A stretch of DNA of 64,000 nt from Suillus spraguei (lineage: Eukaryota > Basidiomycota > Agaricomycetes > Boletales > Suillaceae). The position numbers were made by a program, and so were the translations under genes. The notes beneath the pieces are model-generated. The model was not told the DNA's origin and did not search any database. It worked only from the letters and a program-made list of their open reading frames with translations. This document shows, one piece after another, positions 1 through 12,283 of this stretch. Position 1 is the stretch's first letter; the number at the start of each line of letters is the position of its first letter. The DNA is taken from positions 117,741-181,740 of the forward strand of contig JABCPU010000106.1 in NCBI GenBank assembly GCA_016800925.1, read 5' to 3'.

Positions 1-2
1 AC

Positions 3-761
3 CACTCCTCAGCATCGAACGAGACAGACATCACCACACCCTCGTTATGCTCTGACAACGAGCTAGGAGGGGACGTGGATGGTAGGACGCCGTCGACGCC
101 GCCTGGACCAAAGTCTGCTGTAGCCGCGGTTCAAAATCCGCACGGGGACGTCATAGAGATCATTGATGTGGATATGGAAGATCATGATAATAATAACAAG
201 CCTACACACAAACCTATCACACCCTCCCGTCCACCAGGCGATATGTTCAGGAAACGCCCGCCGATGTCACCGTTGCCCGTACCGACGCCAACGAGGGTGC
301 GAGCACCTGCGCGTGGCAAGGGGAGAAAATCCATGCCGACACCTGAGAGGACGAAAAGGGGTGCGACGCCGAAGCCGAAGAGTATTATGTTACTCGATGA
401 AGATGATGACGATGACGAAGATGAGGAGCCGGATGAGCTGGCGTTACCTCCGAAGTTGAAATGGCGGCGCGAGGCTCAGCCAAAAGTCGCGGAGAAATCA
501 ACTGCAGCGAATAGCAAGGGCAAACGGCGACTGACGTTGGATGAAGAGCTTGCGCGGGCCCGGTCGTCTGATCGGCTGGCAGAACTTGGATTAGAGAATG
601 GGGAATTTTTTGGAGCAGGTACTGGGAGTAAACGACGGGGATTTTTGGCTGGGGGCGGTGCGGGTGGCGCGCCTGTGTTTATGGGTGCAGGGTATGTTCG
701 GGATGTAGAGGGGGATGGACTGAGGCTGCCAACGTCGAGGATACCGCGGCGGAGAGGTTAG
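3..761 (+). CDS. 3' end of a disordered, probably nuclear protein (start lies left of the window)
   Basis: The frame is open from base 3 to a TAG at 759-761 and has no ATG that looks like a true start, so it is the last 252 codons of a longer gene. The visible part is low complexity: a Pro/Thr/Ser-rich stretch with many basic residues, an acidic run of about a dozen Asp/Glu near 400-430, then a more ordered tail that includes LTLDEELARARSSDRLAELGL and a Gly-rich segment before a basic C-terminus (RIPRRRG). Alternating basic and acidic disordered stretches are typical of chromatin or cell-cycle proteins, but I recognise no domain and give no function. Its 3' flank resembles the sequence upstream of the Nudix gene 18.5 kb away. 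Confidence 0.6.
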   Translation, partial: HSSASNETDITTPSLCSDNELGGDVDGRTPSTPPGPKSAVAAVQNPHGDVIEIIDVDMEDHDNNNKPTHKPITPSRPPGDMFRKRPPMSPLPVPTPTRVRAPARGKGRKSMPTPERTKRGATPKPKSIMLLDEDDDDDEDEEPDELALPPKLKWRREAQPKVAEKSTAANSKGKRRLTLDEELARARSSDRLAELGLENGEFFGAGTGSKRRGFLAGGGAGGAPVFMGAGYVRDVEGDGLRLPTSRIPRRRG

Positions 762-835
762 CACGATTTATAATATTTATTGTTATCTTTATCACATTCC
801 CCTCAGCTTTACTTTTCTGTCATTCTTTGTATAGC
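754..835 (+). repeat. 3'-flank sequence repeated near 19.3 kb (copy 1)
   Basis: The segment just after the stop codon of the first gene shares the core TATTTATTGTTATCTTTATC and looser flanking similarity (TAGCACG before it; GTCATTC and GTA-AGC after it) with 19311-19385. It looks like a duplicated or split 3' UTR. Confidence 0.55.
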
Positions 836-2017
836 CAAATAGCTGTGATATCTATTCTTAGGGAACGTCAAAACTATTTTTGTCTCTTTCCGGAGTCCGC
901 AATTGTTCAAACGTTCACGGTTCACGCTGTTACATCTTGCGATTCTCTGATTAGTAATGAAAATATGACTATACAGTATGGAGCTGGGCCAGACTCTGCT
1001 TCCGCTGAGACTTGTGTAAAGTTTCATCCTGATCAAGCATTCACTGGGTATCTTGGACCCTTGGTGCTTGATCGTGACGGCTGGCGCAGAAAGTGCGACA
1101 TTGCGAGGGGTTGACCGTTTTTACAGGCTTGTGAGGTAGAACATTTAGGACCATAGGATGAGTTTTTGATTTGAATGATTGGTATCGAAACAATACTTGG
1201 ATTCGACATTTGTATTCACCAAAGAATCATATTGTTTCAGGACAAAATTTAAAGTATCCCGAGGAGCAAGGAAGAATACTAGAGCAGTAAGCATCTCTCC
1301 TCACTGCGCCGTCATTACTCTACGGCAGCGGGAGTAAGCTCAACTGGGGCGCACACTGGATTTTTGTAACCTTCAAGTTGTGCCATGCTCTGCAGAAGCA
1401 TTCACTCCGCAACTGCAATCACGATAAGAGCAAGGATGGTCATGGACTCGGGGTGACGTTCTATGCTTCAACTATGGCGAAGACTTACTAGCAACTCGAG
1501 GACGACGCCGTCCGATCACACTGTGCAGCACCGAGTTCCTACCTAGCTAGTCGGGTTCTAGTTGCACCGTGAAGTTCATGACCCGCCGTTGTCTTAGTCA
1601 GACTCCAGTGAGAGGTGAGTAAGACTCAATCAATACCCGTATGTGCGATACTGAATCACTGGGAGTCATTGCAGGACGATGCTTCACATGAAAGAAGACT
1701 AGGGCTATCACAATATGGTCATCCAATGGTCACTCGGGCTCAAGGGACTTTAATCGTCGTTGACTGGCACGACAGGTGCGTAAGGGCACAACACGCATCT
1801 TCTGCGGGTCACAAGTTAACTCGAATGACTTCAAATTTGGAGTTTTTGCTAGGTGTAGAATCAACATAAAACCAAACTGTACACTCAGTATTGCTACAAT
1901 TGGATCATCGGCAAGCAGAGCTGGAAGTATTGATTGAGCAACTACCAGGGATGGTCTTTTTTTTCTTCTAAGAACTCACACATCGACCAGTGTTCTTGAT
2001 GAGCCATGCGACTCAAA
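762..2017. other. Intergenic, no gene recognised
   Basis: Apart from the repeated segment at its left end I see only short open frames without domain character (for example 827-1114 and 1615-1869). Nothing here is supported as a gene. Confidence 0.5.
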
Positions 2018-5000
2018 TCAATCTGTTGCGCACTGGGTATCGCAAATACAGTCCCAGGAGAGTGAAATGATTGTTCTCGGGAAGCAGGTGGTACCTACCC
2101 AGCAAAGCAGCCAACCATCGGCTCCCACCATCCATCCATCATTCCCCGAGACAGGGGTTGAGTTGAGAGAGCTCAGCAGAGTTGGGGAGGGCATACTCCA
2201 AGCCTGATGCAAAGCAAATGTCACGATTGTTCCAAGTGTTGGTTGGTATGGAAGTCTCCTGTTTACAAGCCGTGGGGTGAAGTGTATCAAAAGAGGATGC
2301 AAAGGACGGGACGAGATCTCTGAGTGCTCCTGGAATTGCTGCCCCATCGCTACATCCCACACATGGACAGTGGAATCACAAGAACCAGACACGAGGCAAG
2401 TGCCGTTGGGGGAGAACGAGGCTGACCAAACCAAAGAAGTGTGCCCTCAGAAGAGCTCACCCAATGGCAGTCCCGTCGCTGCATCCCACACCGAACAGTG
2501 GAATCTGAAGAACCAGACACAATGCGAGTGCCATCGGGGGAGAACGAGACTGAGTTGACCGAATAAGTGTGCCCTCGGAAGAACTCACCCAATGGCAGCC
2601 CCGTCGCTGCATCCCACAGCCGAACAGTGGAATCTGAAGAACCAGACACGATGCGAGTGCCATCGAGTGACAGCGAGACTGACGAAACCGGAGAGGTGTG
2701 GCCACTGATCACGGTCTAAATAGCCGGCCAGTTCACAAGACGTCCATCTATCACACGAAGGGTGTTCGGAAACTTTCCAGTAAACCTTGTACCTATCGTG
2801 GACTTCATGGGCGAAAACGGCATGCGGCGTGCTGTGCAAAATCATTCCCACTACAGAGTTGGACGAATCTCTGCACATCCATTGCAGTGGACAAGAGATT
2901 TTCGTAGCCTAATTGACCCTGTGTTCACGTGTAAGCACTTCGCCTGACACCACCAGGTGACTCTGTTCTCACCTTCAGCCACTTGGAAATGAGTGGAAGC
3001 ACGGCGACTGCGCTGCTGAGTGCATTGAGGAGACCGAGTGCTTCAATCCAGAAAAGTAGCCGCTCGTTGTCGAACAGGGATCCTATCTCCTTTGCGAAGT
3101 TTGTTGCTCGGACATGGGTAGCCCAAAATCTACAGGAGTAGAACAGATGTGGGGAAATGGATTTTGCGATTCGATCCGGCAGCCCAGCGTCTTTGCTATT
3201 GGGGAGGTATGAAGGCTTTAAATCACACATATTGAAACGAAGGTCGTGTTCCATCACTCCAAGTGACCCAAAAGCAAGATCTCGTTGCGAGTTCGACGTC
3301 TGCACGAAAAAATCTCCGCTGAATGATTTGTCTGTCAAGAATTTGCGGAAGGATGTGTGAAGGGGTCGGATGGGGCTGGATGAGTTGGTGGTACCGCTTA
3401 GCAGCGATCCCATATATTTTACCACGACTTCCACTTTATAATGCTCCTTATGGTCCGGAAAATGGCTCTGCATGGCATTCAGGGCATCTAAAGGGAGGGG
3501 TTCGACTGCGCAAAGTATTTGTCCCATCACAGAATGAAACTTCGCTAGCGCTCGCTCATACTCCGGTTTTGTGTATCTGTCCTTCTCCATGTGTTCTCCT
3601 AAAATGAGCTTGTATATGTCGTACAACAGGGTTTTCCGTTCTGCATGATCGTGGGACACGACAGCATTGAAGCGATCAATGAGGTATGAGCCAAGAGGGG
3701 TTTCTTGAATATATTTGCATGCAAGACGCGCCCACTCGAATAGTCCACCAGCTTTGTCGGCGAGGTCTCCAAATTCTTTGTCTCCAAGATCAGGCACCTT
3801 TTTCAGCTCGTGAGACACAACAGCTCCCTTCGAGACTGCTTCTGGAATGTCGTCCATGGATAACCGTACAATATGCTGAGCACCGTGAAATGAAATGTAT
3901 CATCTATATCACGAAGTGGGCGAGAGGTGACGATAATCCGAAAGTTGGATGGGAGTTCAGTGACTTGAGGAAGACCTTCGCCCTCTAGTGTACCTGGAAG
4001 TATGCGGAGAAGGTCACGCCGCGTCTCGACTCAGCCGCTCTCGTCTAATGCTTCAATAATGATTAAGACAGGCCCCACACTCGACCCAGATAACTTCTTT
4101 AGCGGTTACATAAATAACTTGCGCCATTGCTGGATGATATCTGTCGTGTTCTTGAGCGTATTGTCATTTTTGACTGCATTCGCCAATGTTCGTCTGATCT
4201 CCGGATTACGGTCAGCGAGGTCACGAGCGATGGTGGAGAACACTTTTTAATGGCACTTGTCGCTTTTAATAAGGTCCCGGTTAAAGCAGAAACACGAACC
4301 AAGCCCTTCTAAGTCGTTTGAACCAATTGGCGATTGTGTGAGCGATGGCTGATTTGCCCTTGCCTGCAGGGCCAGATAACCACAGTACACACTGAGCAGT
4401 ATCTCTGCTGTCGTTGATCCATTCAGTGATCTGAGAGAGAATGTCCGTACGCGTCCCAAGTAGGCATTGCTTCGTGGTATCTCGTCCCGCGCCCGCTGCG
4501 TAAGACATACCGCTCAGATCCAGTTTGTCACCCAGTTCATCGCCTGGAGTGGTATAAGTAAATGAAAGGTCAGAACGTCCAAATCCTTGCTTGTGCACCG
4601 GACGAGATCGGCTATGTCCCGAATGGCTTGGTCCCGAAATTGTTGCACAAGCTCATCCAAAACCTTATTGTACCTTGTAATCAGATCATCCCGTCTCCGA
4701 AACAGCATTTCCCCCCAGTCCCTTCCCTGTGATAACGGTATAAGATTCACAATACATGGAGTGCGATAGCTCGATCACTTACAAAAGCCCTTCTCCGAGT
4801 AGTCCCCGATGAAACGCGCGCACCCTAGAGTCTGCTGGGCAATCCGTCCAGCGATACTGCGCTTGGATGAAATCTGGCCAAGTGTGTCGTCTTGTGACAT
4901 GAAGTGGTAGACTTGCTTTAATTTCTCAAGAGATTGTACAGATTTGTCGCGTTCTGTTTGAGCGAGAATCCCAATTGTTGAACAGGAGTGCGAAACTCTA

Positions 5001-5895
5001 CGTACTTTGGATGCAGCAGATAGCATACCCAGCACCACCTTTGCGTAAGGATGTACCTATGCAGCTTAATTAGCTCGCCTCAAATCAAGAAGAGTGACCC
5101 ATACATTGACTAGATTCCCGACGACGGCGTCAAGAATTCTGAGTGGTTGAAGATATGTGGTCTGGATATTGTCTGCGGCATCAAGATCTTCTGGCGCATC
5201 CTTTGCTGCAGATGCCGCAGAAGTGGCACGTTTCCCGAGCAGTTTCACACGTTGCATGCCCTCGCGGACGTCACAAAGTTTGACTAACTAACTGGGGATC
5301 AGGGATCTCTTCCACGCTAGCAGGGGCGTCGAGAACCTGCATGACCACCAGAATTTAGATATGAAAACTAGATCATTCAGCCAAAATACCTTAAAAGCAG
5401 ATTCTCCGGACACTCCTTGCTTCACACAGTCACCGGGATTCTCAGATGTGGCAAGCTTGTTATGTTGCAGACGCGACACATCCTGGGTGGACCTCAGATA
5501 AGTTCAAGATCAAAATAATGACCGCCTACCTCAATATTTTGATTCAATGAAGCACCTTCAGGATCAGCGTTCTGAACAGCAGGGGTTTGGTGGCGGGAAC
5601 GCTTAAAGGTTTTCTGCGCAAAATGATATCATCCATGTTCCAGCTCTCCCGCATTCACTTGGACGTACAGAGACTTTTTAATCACATTCTTCTTAAATTT
5701 CTGCAGGGCCTGACAGAATTTACTACGAGGCTGGCTCTGGATGAAAAATGCGTTAGAGGCAACGATGATGTTTGTAGCGCTCGTCGACAGTGATCCTATG
5801 AGAGCACGCACCGAGCTCACACCAGGAGTTGCCTCTCTAGATCGAGGAGATTCAGAGGCGTCTAGAGGAGGATTTGTCCTGTGGTCTTCGTTCAT
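2018..5895 (-). pseudogene. NACHT-WD40 NLR-type receptor, inactivated
   Basis: Read on the minus strand from ATG 5893-5895, the pieces follow the layout of agaricomycete STAND/NLR proteins: an N-terminal helical region spread over several short exons (5895 to about 4520), a NACHT domain with P-loop GPAGKGKS at 4350-4373 and a Walker B-like IIIEALDES near 4035-4060, a linker region (3857-2925), an intron, then about three WD40 repeats (SGSSDSTVRLWDAATG) ending near 2300. The gene cannot make this protein as it stands. There are in-frame stops at 4247-4249, 4106-4108 and 4031-4033, frame changes near 4320, 3857 and inside the second WD repeat near 2490, and a TAG-type break before the first WD repeat. 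Intact relatives usually have many more WD repeats, so the C-terminus may be truncated. Such proteins are thought to sense non-self and trigger cell death. The 3' limit is uncertain. Confidence 0.82.
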
Positions 5896-7145
5896 TGCGA
5901 ACAGTAAAAGATTAGGATCAGTGTGAGGGAAGAGTGAGAGGAGAGAGTGGAACCATTTAATAGGCACCCGAATGCCCTTGACCACAAGCCTCAAGGCAGC
6001 AACGGGACTCACAGTGCCAATCATTCAGCGATGTGCTCAATGGGCCCATCGGAAAGTTGGAACGTGGGTTGTGCGATATTGCTAGCCTGGAAAGGCATCA
6101 TCGATCATGGAACAAGCTTGATTAATTCACAGGTGGCAAGCAGGTTGGATATGTATATGACATGATGTTGGAAAGCACTGATCACAATCGTCAGGCTGAA
6201 CTTGGGCAGAAACATTGAGACGTCAGGTGGAGCGACTAGATTATATTTAACGCATATCAGTGTGAAGTTCAAGTGCGAACAACTCAAGCAATGAGGCTCA
6301 CCGAGAGATATATACAATACGGAACTGACTTCCTGACTCGCCACCATTCCCATAGTCTCGCCTAACAGGTTGCAATGAGCTGCAACACGCCCTACTTCGT
6401 CGGCATTAACATCGGTACTGCCACTCGTTACACAAAATGGAGAGGTAAAAGCGTCTTCCACGAAGAATACCATCACCTGGTGTGCACGTTCAAGCAATGC
6501 ACGGCCGACAACGCCCGAAAGTAAGGCCAGAAGCAGCCTTGGAGGCCGGTGATTGTGCGGTAATGATGGCCTATGATGACGCTGAGATTAGACATAAGTA
6601 TGGCTTGCATACTTTGAGATTGTTCATGCGGTTAAATCCAGCCAATAAGGACCACGAGGCGACTGCTGTTGAGTTGGTGAGCACCTGCTGCGATACTGAG
6701 GGTGTGGATAGTTCCAGCTGGGTCTGTGTGTCGCCAACTCTAATGGACATACAAAACGAAGTCATCTACACCCGAAAACCACGTCAACCATACAAACGCA
6801 CAGAAAAAAATGATGAATTGCTTGTAGCATTCATTACCGAGCATCATCCATGGTTCAATGAATAGCCAAGTGAAAATCTAGAAAATTCCTTTGATGTCGG
6901 GGTGTCAGTTATGTCGAGTCCACTGCAGCTCATTGTAATGATATTCATGGGCCATTCACAGGGGATTACGATGTAGATATGAAGCACACCAAATCGATTG
7001 TAAATCTCGAACCCAGCGAGTTGCCAGCTCGATTCAAATCGGAGTTTCGAGATTTTGGTCATTTCTCGCCAGCGCCAGTCCCTGACTCCAAGAAATGATG
7101 ATTCAGCATACAACAATAAGGCACCTCGCAAATCAATATCCGAGT
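5896..7145. other. Gene-poor stretch with one unassigned open frame
   Basis: The only sizeable frame is 6482-6865 on the plus strand (127 codons including YGLHTLRLFMRLNPANKDHEA), opposite a minus-strand frame at 6105-6497. Neither shows a domain, signal peptide or convincing splice pattern. It may be eroded coding sequence. Confidence 0.4.
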
Positions 7146-7610
7146 CTACTCATCCTCACTTTCCAGCTCCATGTCGAAGATGTCACAGCTCTTCGTTTTC
7201 AAGTTATTAATAAGTGACTGGCCTTAGAGCTCGTCAGTGGCCTTCCTTTTTCCTTTCAAAAGAGAGCTTTCTTCGTGTAGGCTGCACATGGCAGAAACTG
7301 CATACGCCGCAGTATAAGTTAATATGTACGGGAGCCGTTAGCGTTGCGACCGTTGGGTAGTGCAGCCTTAGACGGCCTGATGTTGATGTTCCAACTGATA
7401 ACAGCTGTCAGAGAAAGCCAAGGACATAAAGTAAGCAAACATACAGTTTCAAGATGAGTTCGACCTCCACGACATCGCTGTCATGCAATTCTGTCCCGTA
7501 ATCGCTCATATTGAAAAGGATTCCATGCTCATTGTGAACGTCCGGAGAGTCAACCTTGGTGTCGCCCAGTTGCGCAAGACCCGAGTAACGATTTGAGGCA
7601 AGTAATCTAT
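7146..7610 (-). pseudogene. C-terminal part of an uncharacterised protein, decayed
   Basis: On the minus strand an exon reads GILFNMSDYGTELHDSDVVE, then ELILKL, and splices cleanly through a 50-bp GTATGT...TATCAG intron into WNIN...NGSRTY. The next codon is TAA at 7319-7321, where a CAA codon would continue the phrase as QLILRRMQFLP, so this is a C-to-T nonsense change. Further on the frame shifts around KGKRKATDEL, and a final exon ends in IFDMELESEDE and TAG (7146-7148). The phrase order resembles C-termini of uncharacterised agaricomycete proteins I have seen, but I assign no function. The upstream exons are not recognisable. Confidence 0.45.
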
Positions 7611-8049
7611 GCAGTTACATGATTCGTGGGAAGTCTCCGTTGGACACGTTTGTCGGTTTCCGCGCGCCCACAAGACGTATCAAGGTGTCGTAACGGGCGA
7701 AACTTGACAGAATAGTAAGAACCCCTTCTCTCCTGTGACGGTCAACCGCCACGCAACCTGTAGGCAGTGATATTCTGTGATGTGGGATAGGATCTCTATG
7801 GAAATCTGAGGTAAGTCAATGGTGCAATATTGGTAAACAAGCGAATTGTAAATTCCTGCCACCTGCTAGCATCAAAAGCAAAAAGTCGAATTCTTGCACT
7901 CGCGGCGACTCGGATCGCAACTACCTCATCATTGCTTTTTTGACACGAGAGCATCTCATATGTGGCTAAGGTGCCCAACATTGTCATCGCGTTCGCTGGC
8001 AGTATATAATGGACTACTTACTGAGTATGATATTACTTTCCAGCAAGCC

Positions 8050-9560
8050 ATGTTCCTAGCTGCGTCATTGTTTACACAGGCTCTCCTCGCTTTGTCAATC
8101 ACTGGATCGCCTGTTGAAGTTCGCAATTCCCCCATCACCCTTCCCCTTACCAGGAGGCTAAACTTGTTCAATCGTACTATTAACTTGCAGCACGATAAAG
8201 CTCGTGTGGCGGCCCCTAAAGGCCGCAACACGCACGACCGACGTGCTGGTATTAGCATTCCTGTGAAAAGCAGTTGTCTCGATTACACCGTAGCAGTTAA
8301 CATTGGCAGTCCCCCCACAACCTGTCAGTTCAACACTGAGAAAACATGCGTCTGCTAATCCATTATTGAAGACAACTTGGTTGTCGACAGCGGCACTTCG
8401 ATCACATGGGTTGGCGCCTCTGGCACTGAGTACGTGAAAACCGCCACCAGCGTCAAAACTAGCTGGCCTGTGCAGGTCGAATATGGTACGGATGACGCCA
8501 GGTCCTCCTTCTCTGGTATGACATACAACAATATCATAAGTCAAAAACCTACAATTATGTATAGGGATTATCTACCACGATACCGTCTCTCTCGGTGATG
8601 AGCTCACCGTCACCAATTTCCAACTTGGTGTTGCTTCTATTTCATCAGGCTTCAATCCACATGAAGAGGGTGTCCTTGGCATCGGGCCTAGAGACTTGTC
8701 TACCGGAACTATGCCACTTGCAATGGATGACACGATCCCGACTATCACTGACTACCTGCATGACCAAGGCAAGATTAATCAGCATATCGTTGGTATCTTT
8801 TTCCAGCCCGTCGATGCGGACCCAAACAGCCAATTGGGAAAACTCACATTTGGTGGAACTGACTCTACCAACCACGTTAGTGGCATTACATACACGTAAG
8901 CTACCTCAGCTCCTAGATCAATTCAGATTGATAGTAATTGTTTTATTTCAGTCCTATCACCAGTAGGCCATTCTCAGCGCAATTTTGGGGTATCAATCAG
9001 AGGATCACCTACGGCCAGAGGCCGATCTTGGACTTTACTGCTGGTGTCGTCGATACTGGCACCACCTTTCTTTACCTTGCCTCCGGTGTGTATTGAGAGT
9101 GCAGTGTGTCATAATGGTCTAGTCAACGTTCAATAGATGCCTTTGAGAGGTACCAGGCTGCGACCGGCGCTACTCGCAATCAGGCCGCTGGTCTTCTCAC
9201 TATTACCTTGTCCCAGTACCGGGACCTAGTGAACTTGGACTTCCATATTGATGATGTACGTCAATTCTAACAGCCCTCTCACCCCTTGTTCACTATTTTG
9301 CACAGCAAATCTTCGGTCTCACACCTGATGCCCAAATCTGGCCTCGTTCTCTCAACACCAAGATCAGCGGTGGTGTTGTCGGTGTCATATATCTCATCGT
9401 TGACAACCTTGGCATGCCCTCTAACGGAGAGTATGACTTTATTCTTGGCTACACATTTATTCAGCGCTTCTACACTGTGCTTGATGGCTCCAGATCCCTC
9501 GTCGGCTTTGCCAAAACCCAGTTCACTGAAGCCACCACCAACCATGTGTTATGGAACTAG
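8050..9560 (+). CDS. Secreted pepsin-like aspartic protease (family A1), intact, six exons
   Basis: Exons 8050-8323, 8372-8515, 8565-8895, 8952-9085, 9137-9255 and 9306-9560 join in frame to a 418-residue protein. All five introns are 48-56 bp with GT...AG ends. Residues 1-18 or so form a signal peptide (MFLAASLFTQALLALSITGS). A propeptide follows, and a dibasic RR at 64-65 just before AGISIPV is a likely maturation site. The two catalytic aspartates are D97 (VVDSGTS) and D284 (VVDTGTT), and the C-terminal half keeps the usual WPRSLN and GYTFIQRFYTVLD motifs. Length and layout match basidiomycete polyporopepsin-like enzymes that cleave proteins outside the cell at acid pH. It is a fully open gene between decayed ones. 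Confidence 0.93.
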
Positions 9561-10333
9561 TGAAATTGCCAAAGTATATAAAGGATCATTTTTCAAATGC
9601 AAAGCAGCATACAGATTTGTAAGGACTCTTCTCGAATAGGCTATGGAGCTCTTATTTCCTGGTTGGGTTTCTGTATGACTAGATTATGGCAATACAGACA
9701 ATCCGCACGCCTGCGCACAACTCCGTGGTATTTTGTTTTGGTTTATCAAGTAGTAATGGAGTGTATAGCGTGTTTTCCGTCTTTCTTTTCCCATTCGTTC
9801 CTGAAAAAAATGGCCGAATATTGCGATGGTTTCATTAGGAAAAACCTCCCGAGCTAAATATACGTGATTATTGAAAATTATTGACTGATTTCTCTAAAAG
9901 CGACTTATCAGCAAAATCACAGATGTTTTAACCGGACTTTTCTTTGAAATGTTCGAATGCAAATAGCCACCAGGAATAGACAGGACCAAACATTTTGATC
10001 ATATCTGCAATATGCATTGATGCATGATGGTTGATCATAAGGTGGATCTTCAAGTCGAGGCAGCGGAGGCAATACTGAGACAAGAAGGATTGTCCAAGTC
10101 GAGCCTGTGACATCGAAATTAATCGTGTTGCAAGGAGGCATACACCTACACATAACAGAAGGACGGCATCATATATGCGTCGACATCTGCATGAAAACTG
10201 AGGTGCCTGGACATTGGGGGGAACTGGAGTTGTATCAGGGATGTTGTCATGCTCATCCTTCCATGCTCACCACAGAAGGACAGGAGTGATCATAAGGAGT
10301 CCCTGCCACTCATCTGCCTTCTTCAGACTGAGC

Positions 10334-10480
10334 TAGTGATGTTCCGGCCCGGCTTGGCCTGAAAGCCGCGGTTTTGGCCTGGCTTCAGACAGCTCCGGCT
10401 TTGAAGAACTGCAGGCCAGGCCAAAGCCGTCAATGACGGCTTGGCTTTGGCCTTGCTCGGCCTGAGCCGCGGCTCAATAG
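10334..10480. repeat. GC-rich foldback, possible end of a non-autonomous DNA transposon
   Basis: A 147-bp patch far richer in G and C than its surroundings is built from GGCCTGGC, GGCTTGGC and GCCGCGG words. Its centre at 10424-10442 is a perfect palindrome (9-bp arms AAGCCGTCA, 1-nt loop). Similar words recur at both sides (GGCCTGAAAGCCGCGG and GGCCTGAGCCGCGGCT). It opens with TAGTGATGTTC, reminiscent of hAT-type ends, but I find no flanking duplication, so the class is a guess. Confidence 0.35.
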
Positions 10481-10654
10481 AGGTATCAGATAGTGATTAG
10501 TAGTGGCGGTAGCAAGAATGTGAATCAGGTCGTGGTAACCGAGGGCAATAAAAAGGTGCCTATCGGACTATCAGAGGTTCACCGTTATCCTCAGAAAGTA
10601 AATATGAAGGGTGTGTCACAACAATGGCTGAGGTAGGTGTCGAGGTTACCAGCA

Positions 10655-10722
10655 AGTGAGAGCAGCGAGTGGGAGAGTGAAAGCAGCGAGCGAGAGAGCA
10701 AGAGCAGCGAGTGAGAAGCTGC
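10655..10722. repeat. Degenerate tandem repeat, unit about 21 bp
   Basis: Three imperfect copies of a unit like GAGAGCAGCGAGTGGGAGAG follow each other (AGAGCAGCGAGTG, AAAGCAGCGAGCG, AGAGCAGCGAGTG). Confidence 0.5.
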
Positions 10723-10848
10723 GAACAATGACTCATGAGCAACGGCTTCGATCAGCATGAATTCAACTTAAGGGAAGATCGACACACTCACAAGCTGTGA
10801 ACAGTGGGCAAGGACTTCGATCAAAAGGAACCATCGATGAGTGAACAT

Positions 10849-10873
10849 CAAGGTGTGTTTCGATAGAAAAAAC
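10849..10873. repeat. 25-bp direct repeat, copy 1
   Basis: CAAGGTGTGTTTCGATAGAA plus AAAAC is repeated exactly at 10996-11020. The flanks are loosely similar (ACCATCGATGA and ACCATCTATGA before; GTTTC after), so the ancestral unit was about 75 bp. Confidence 0.7.
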
Positions 10874-10995
10874 CTTGTCATCGGCAGGTTTCAATCCTGC
10901 ACAGTTCAAGAGAAACAGATTGTGATTCTGTTGTAGCAACCATCCGGCTAAGACCAGTTACAGTGAGCTTCCAAAGTAACCATCTATGAATATGC

Positions 10996-11020
10996 CAAGG
11001 TGTGTTTCGATAGAAAAAAC
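10996..11020. repeat. 25-bp direct repeat, copy 2
   Basis: Exact second copy of the 10849-10873 repeat, 147 bp downstream. Confidence 0.7.
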
Positions 11021-12163
11021 TGTAATTCAGCAAGTTTCGAACATGACTGGCCAGGCTAACTCTTCCACTCGCTGAATCACAAGACTTCCTAAGTTGAAAA
11101 CTTATGGGACCCCCAAAAAAGATGAATGGACAATAAAGTTCGAGTCCGAACGTCTATGAGACAATAAAATTGCCCTGACGAAGGATGAAGTCTGAGATAA
11201 TTATAGTTCACCATCATTAGCAGCAGGTTCAATATGTTTGACATTACTACTAAGTATACACGGAATTTCTAGAAACAGAGAAGGCAGTCAGCAGATACTT
11301 AAACCGAGGACAATGAGACACTGTCACCGCCTTGGATTGGAGATGGGAGTCTCATCTTACCACAAAATGATGGTCACGCAGCAATCCAGTTCCTTCCAAA
11401 CATAACATTGAGACCACACACGACCTCAAACTTGACATCGGTAGTAAGAGCGCGGCAATGATTCACTGAGGAAATGGCGATTTCAGCGAAATGCGAACTT
11501 GAGCCCAAATAGCCGAGCGAACGAGCAATCGAAGAAGATGAGAGAAAAATGCGATTGAAGGTCAAAAGCAACGGACGCAGGAAGACGACCAATTTGAATG
11601 AGGTCCCGGTGATACACTGATAAAACACGATATAACCCACTCCGTTATGGTAGCGGGAATAAAGCTACATGACACATTAGAATGGTCGCATAGGGTGTTC
11701 GGAGGCCAATGGAAGCACTTACCTTCCTAGGAAGGTTCTGAGAAGTGGAAGCCTTGGAAGTAGAGCACGGTGGTCTGGCTTTCCACAGGCACCTTGTTTA
11801 CTGTTCAGTTTGAATGAGTGGTGTTCATTTACATAATAAACAGAATGACGCACCATTTGGTCAGATACTTGTGGCTGATATAAGCGAGTCGGGCTGGCGC
11901 CCCTACGATAAAGTAGGTGATGGGAAGTATAGAACTTGGACCACGGCCTGAGGCGGGCCATGCACATCATTACTCTTCTACCACACGTGGACCTGCTGGC
12001 TCTCCTATATTCGTCTGAGGAACCAATGGCCAGCGAATCGACAGGGCTCATTTGAGTGGCTGATGTTGGAATCCGAAGGATCCGAGATAGGTACGAGCAG
12101 GAAGTGATGAGAATGGTCCAAGCGCAAGGCAAGAATGGCCAATAGCGTGTGCCAGCGTGACGA

Positions 12164-12227
12164 TGTCGTTACGCTGTGCAATATGCCGTTTGATTTCGTT
12201 GCGCTACGAAATATGCCGTTTTGATTA
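12164..12227. repeat. Tandem pair of about 31-bp units
   Basis: Two adjacent copies share the form TCGTT-CGCT-GAAATATGCCGTTT (TGTCGTTACGCTGTGCAATATG and TTCGTTGCGCTACGAAATATG, each followed by CCGTTT). Confidence 0.55.
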
Positions 12228-12283
12228 GTTTTAATTTCGTTGCTATTCCACTCACCTTATAGTAGGCGCTCAAGCGCAAAAGC

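Noticed and set aside
6482..6865. 127-codon plus frame as a real gene
   Set aside because: No domain, signal, splice partner or codon character. It overlaps an equally long opposite frame.
11374..11640. Minus frame ending in MFGRNWIAA, resembling a retroviral protease-type phrase
   Set aside because: Too short, no active site, and no neighbouring element features.
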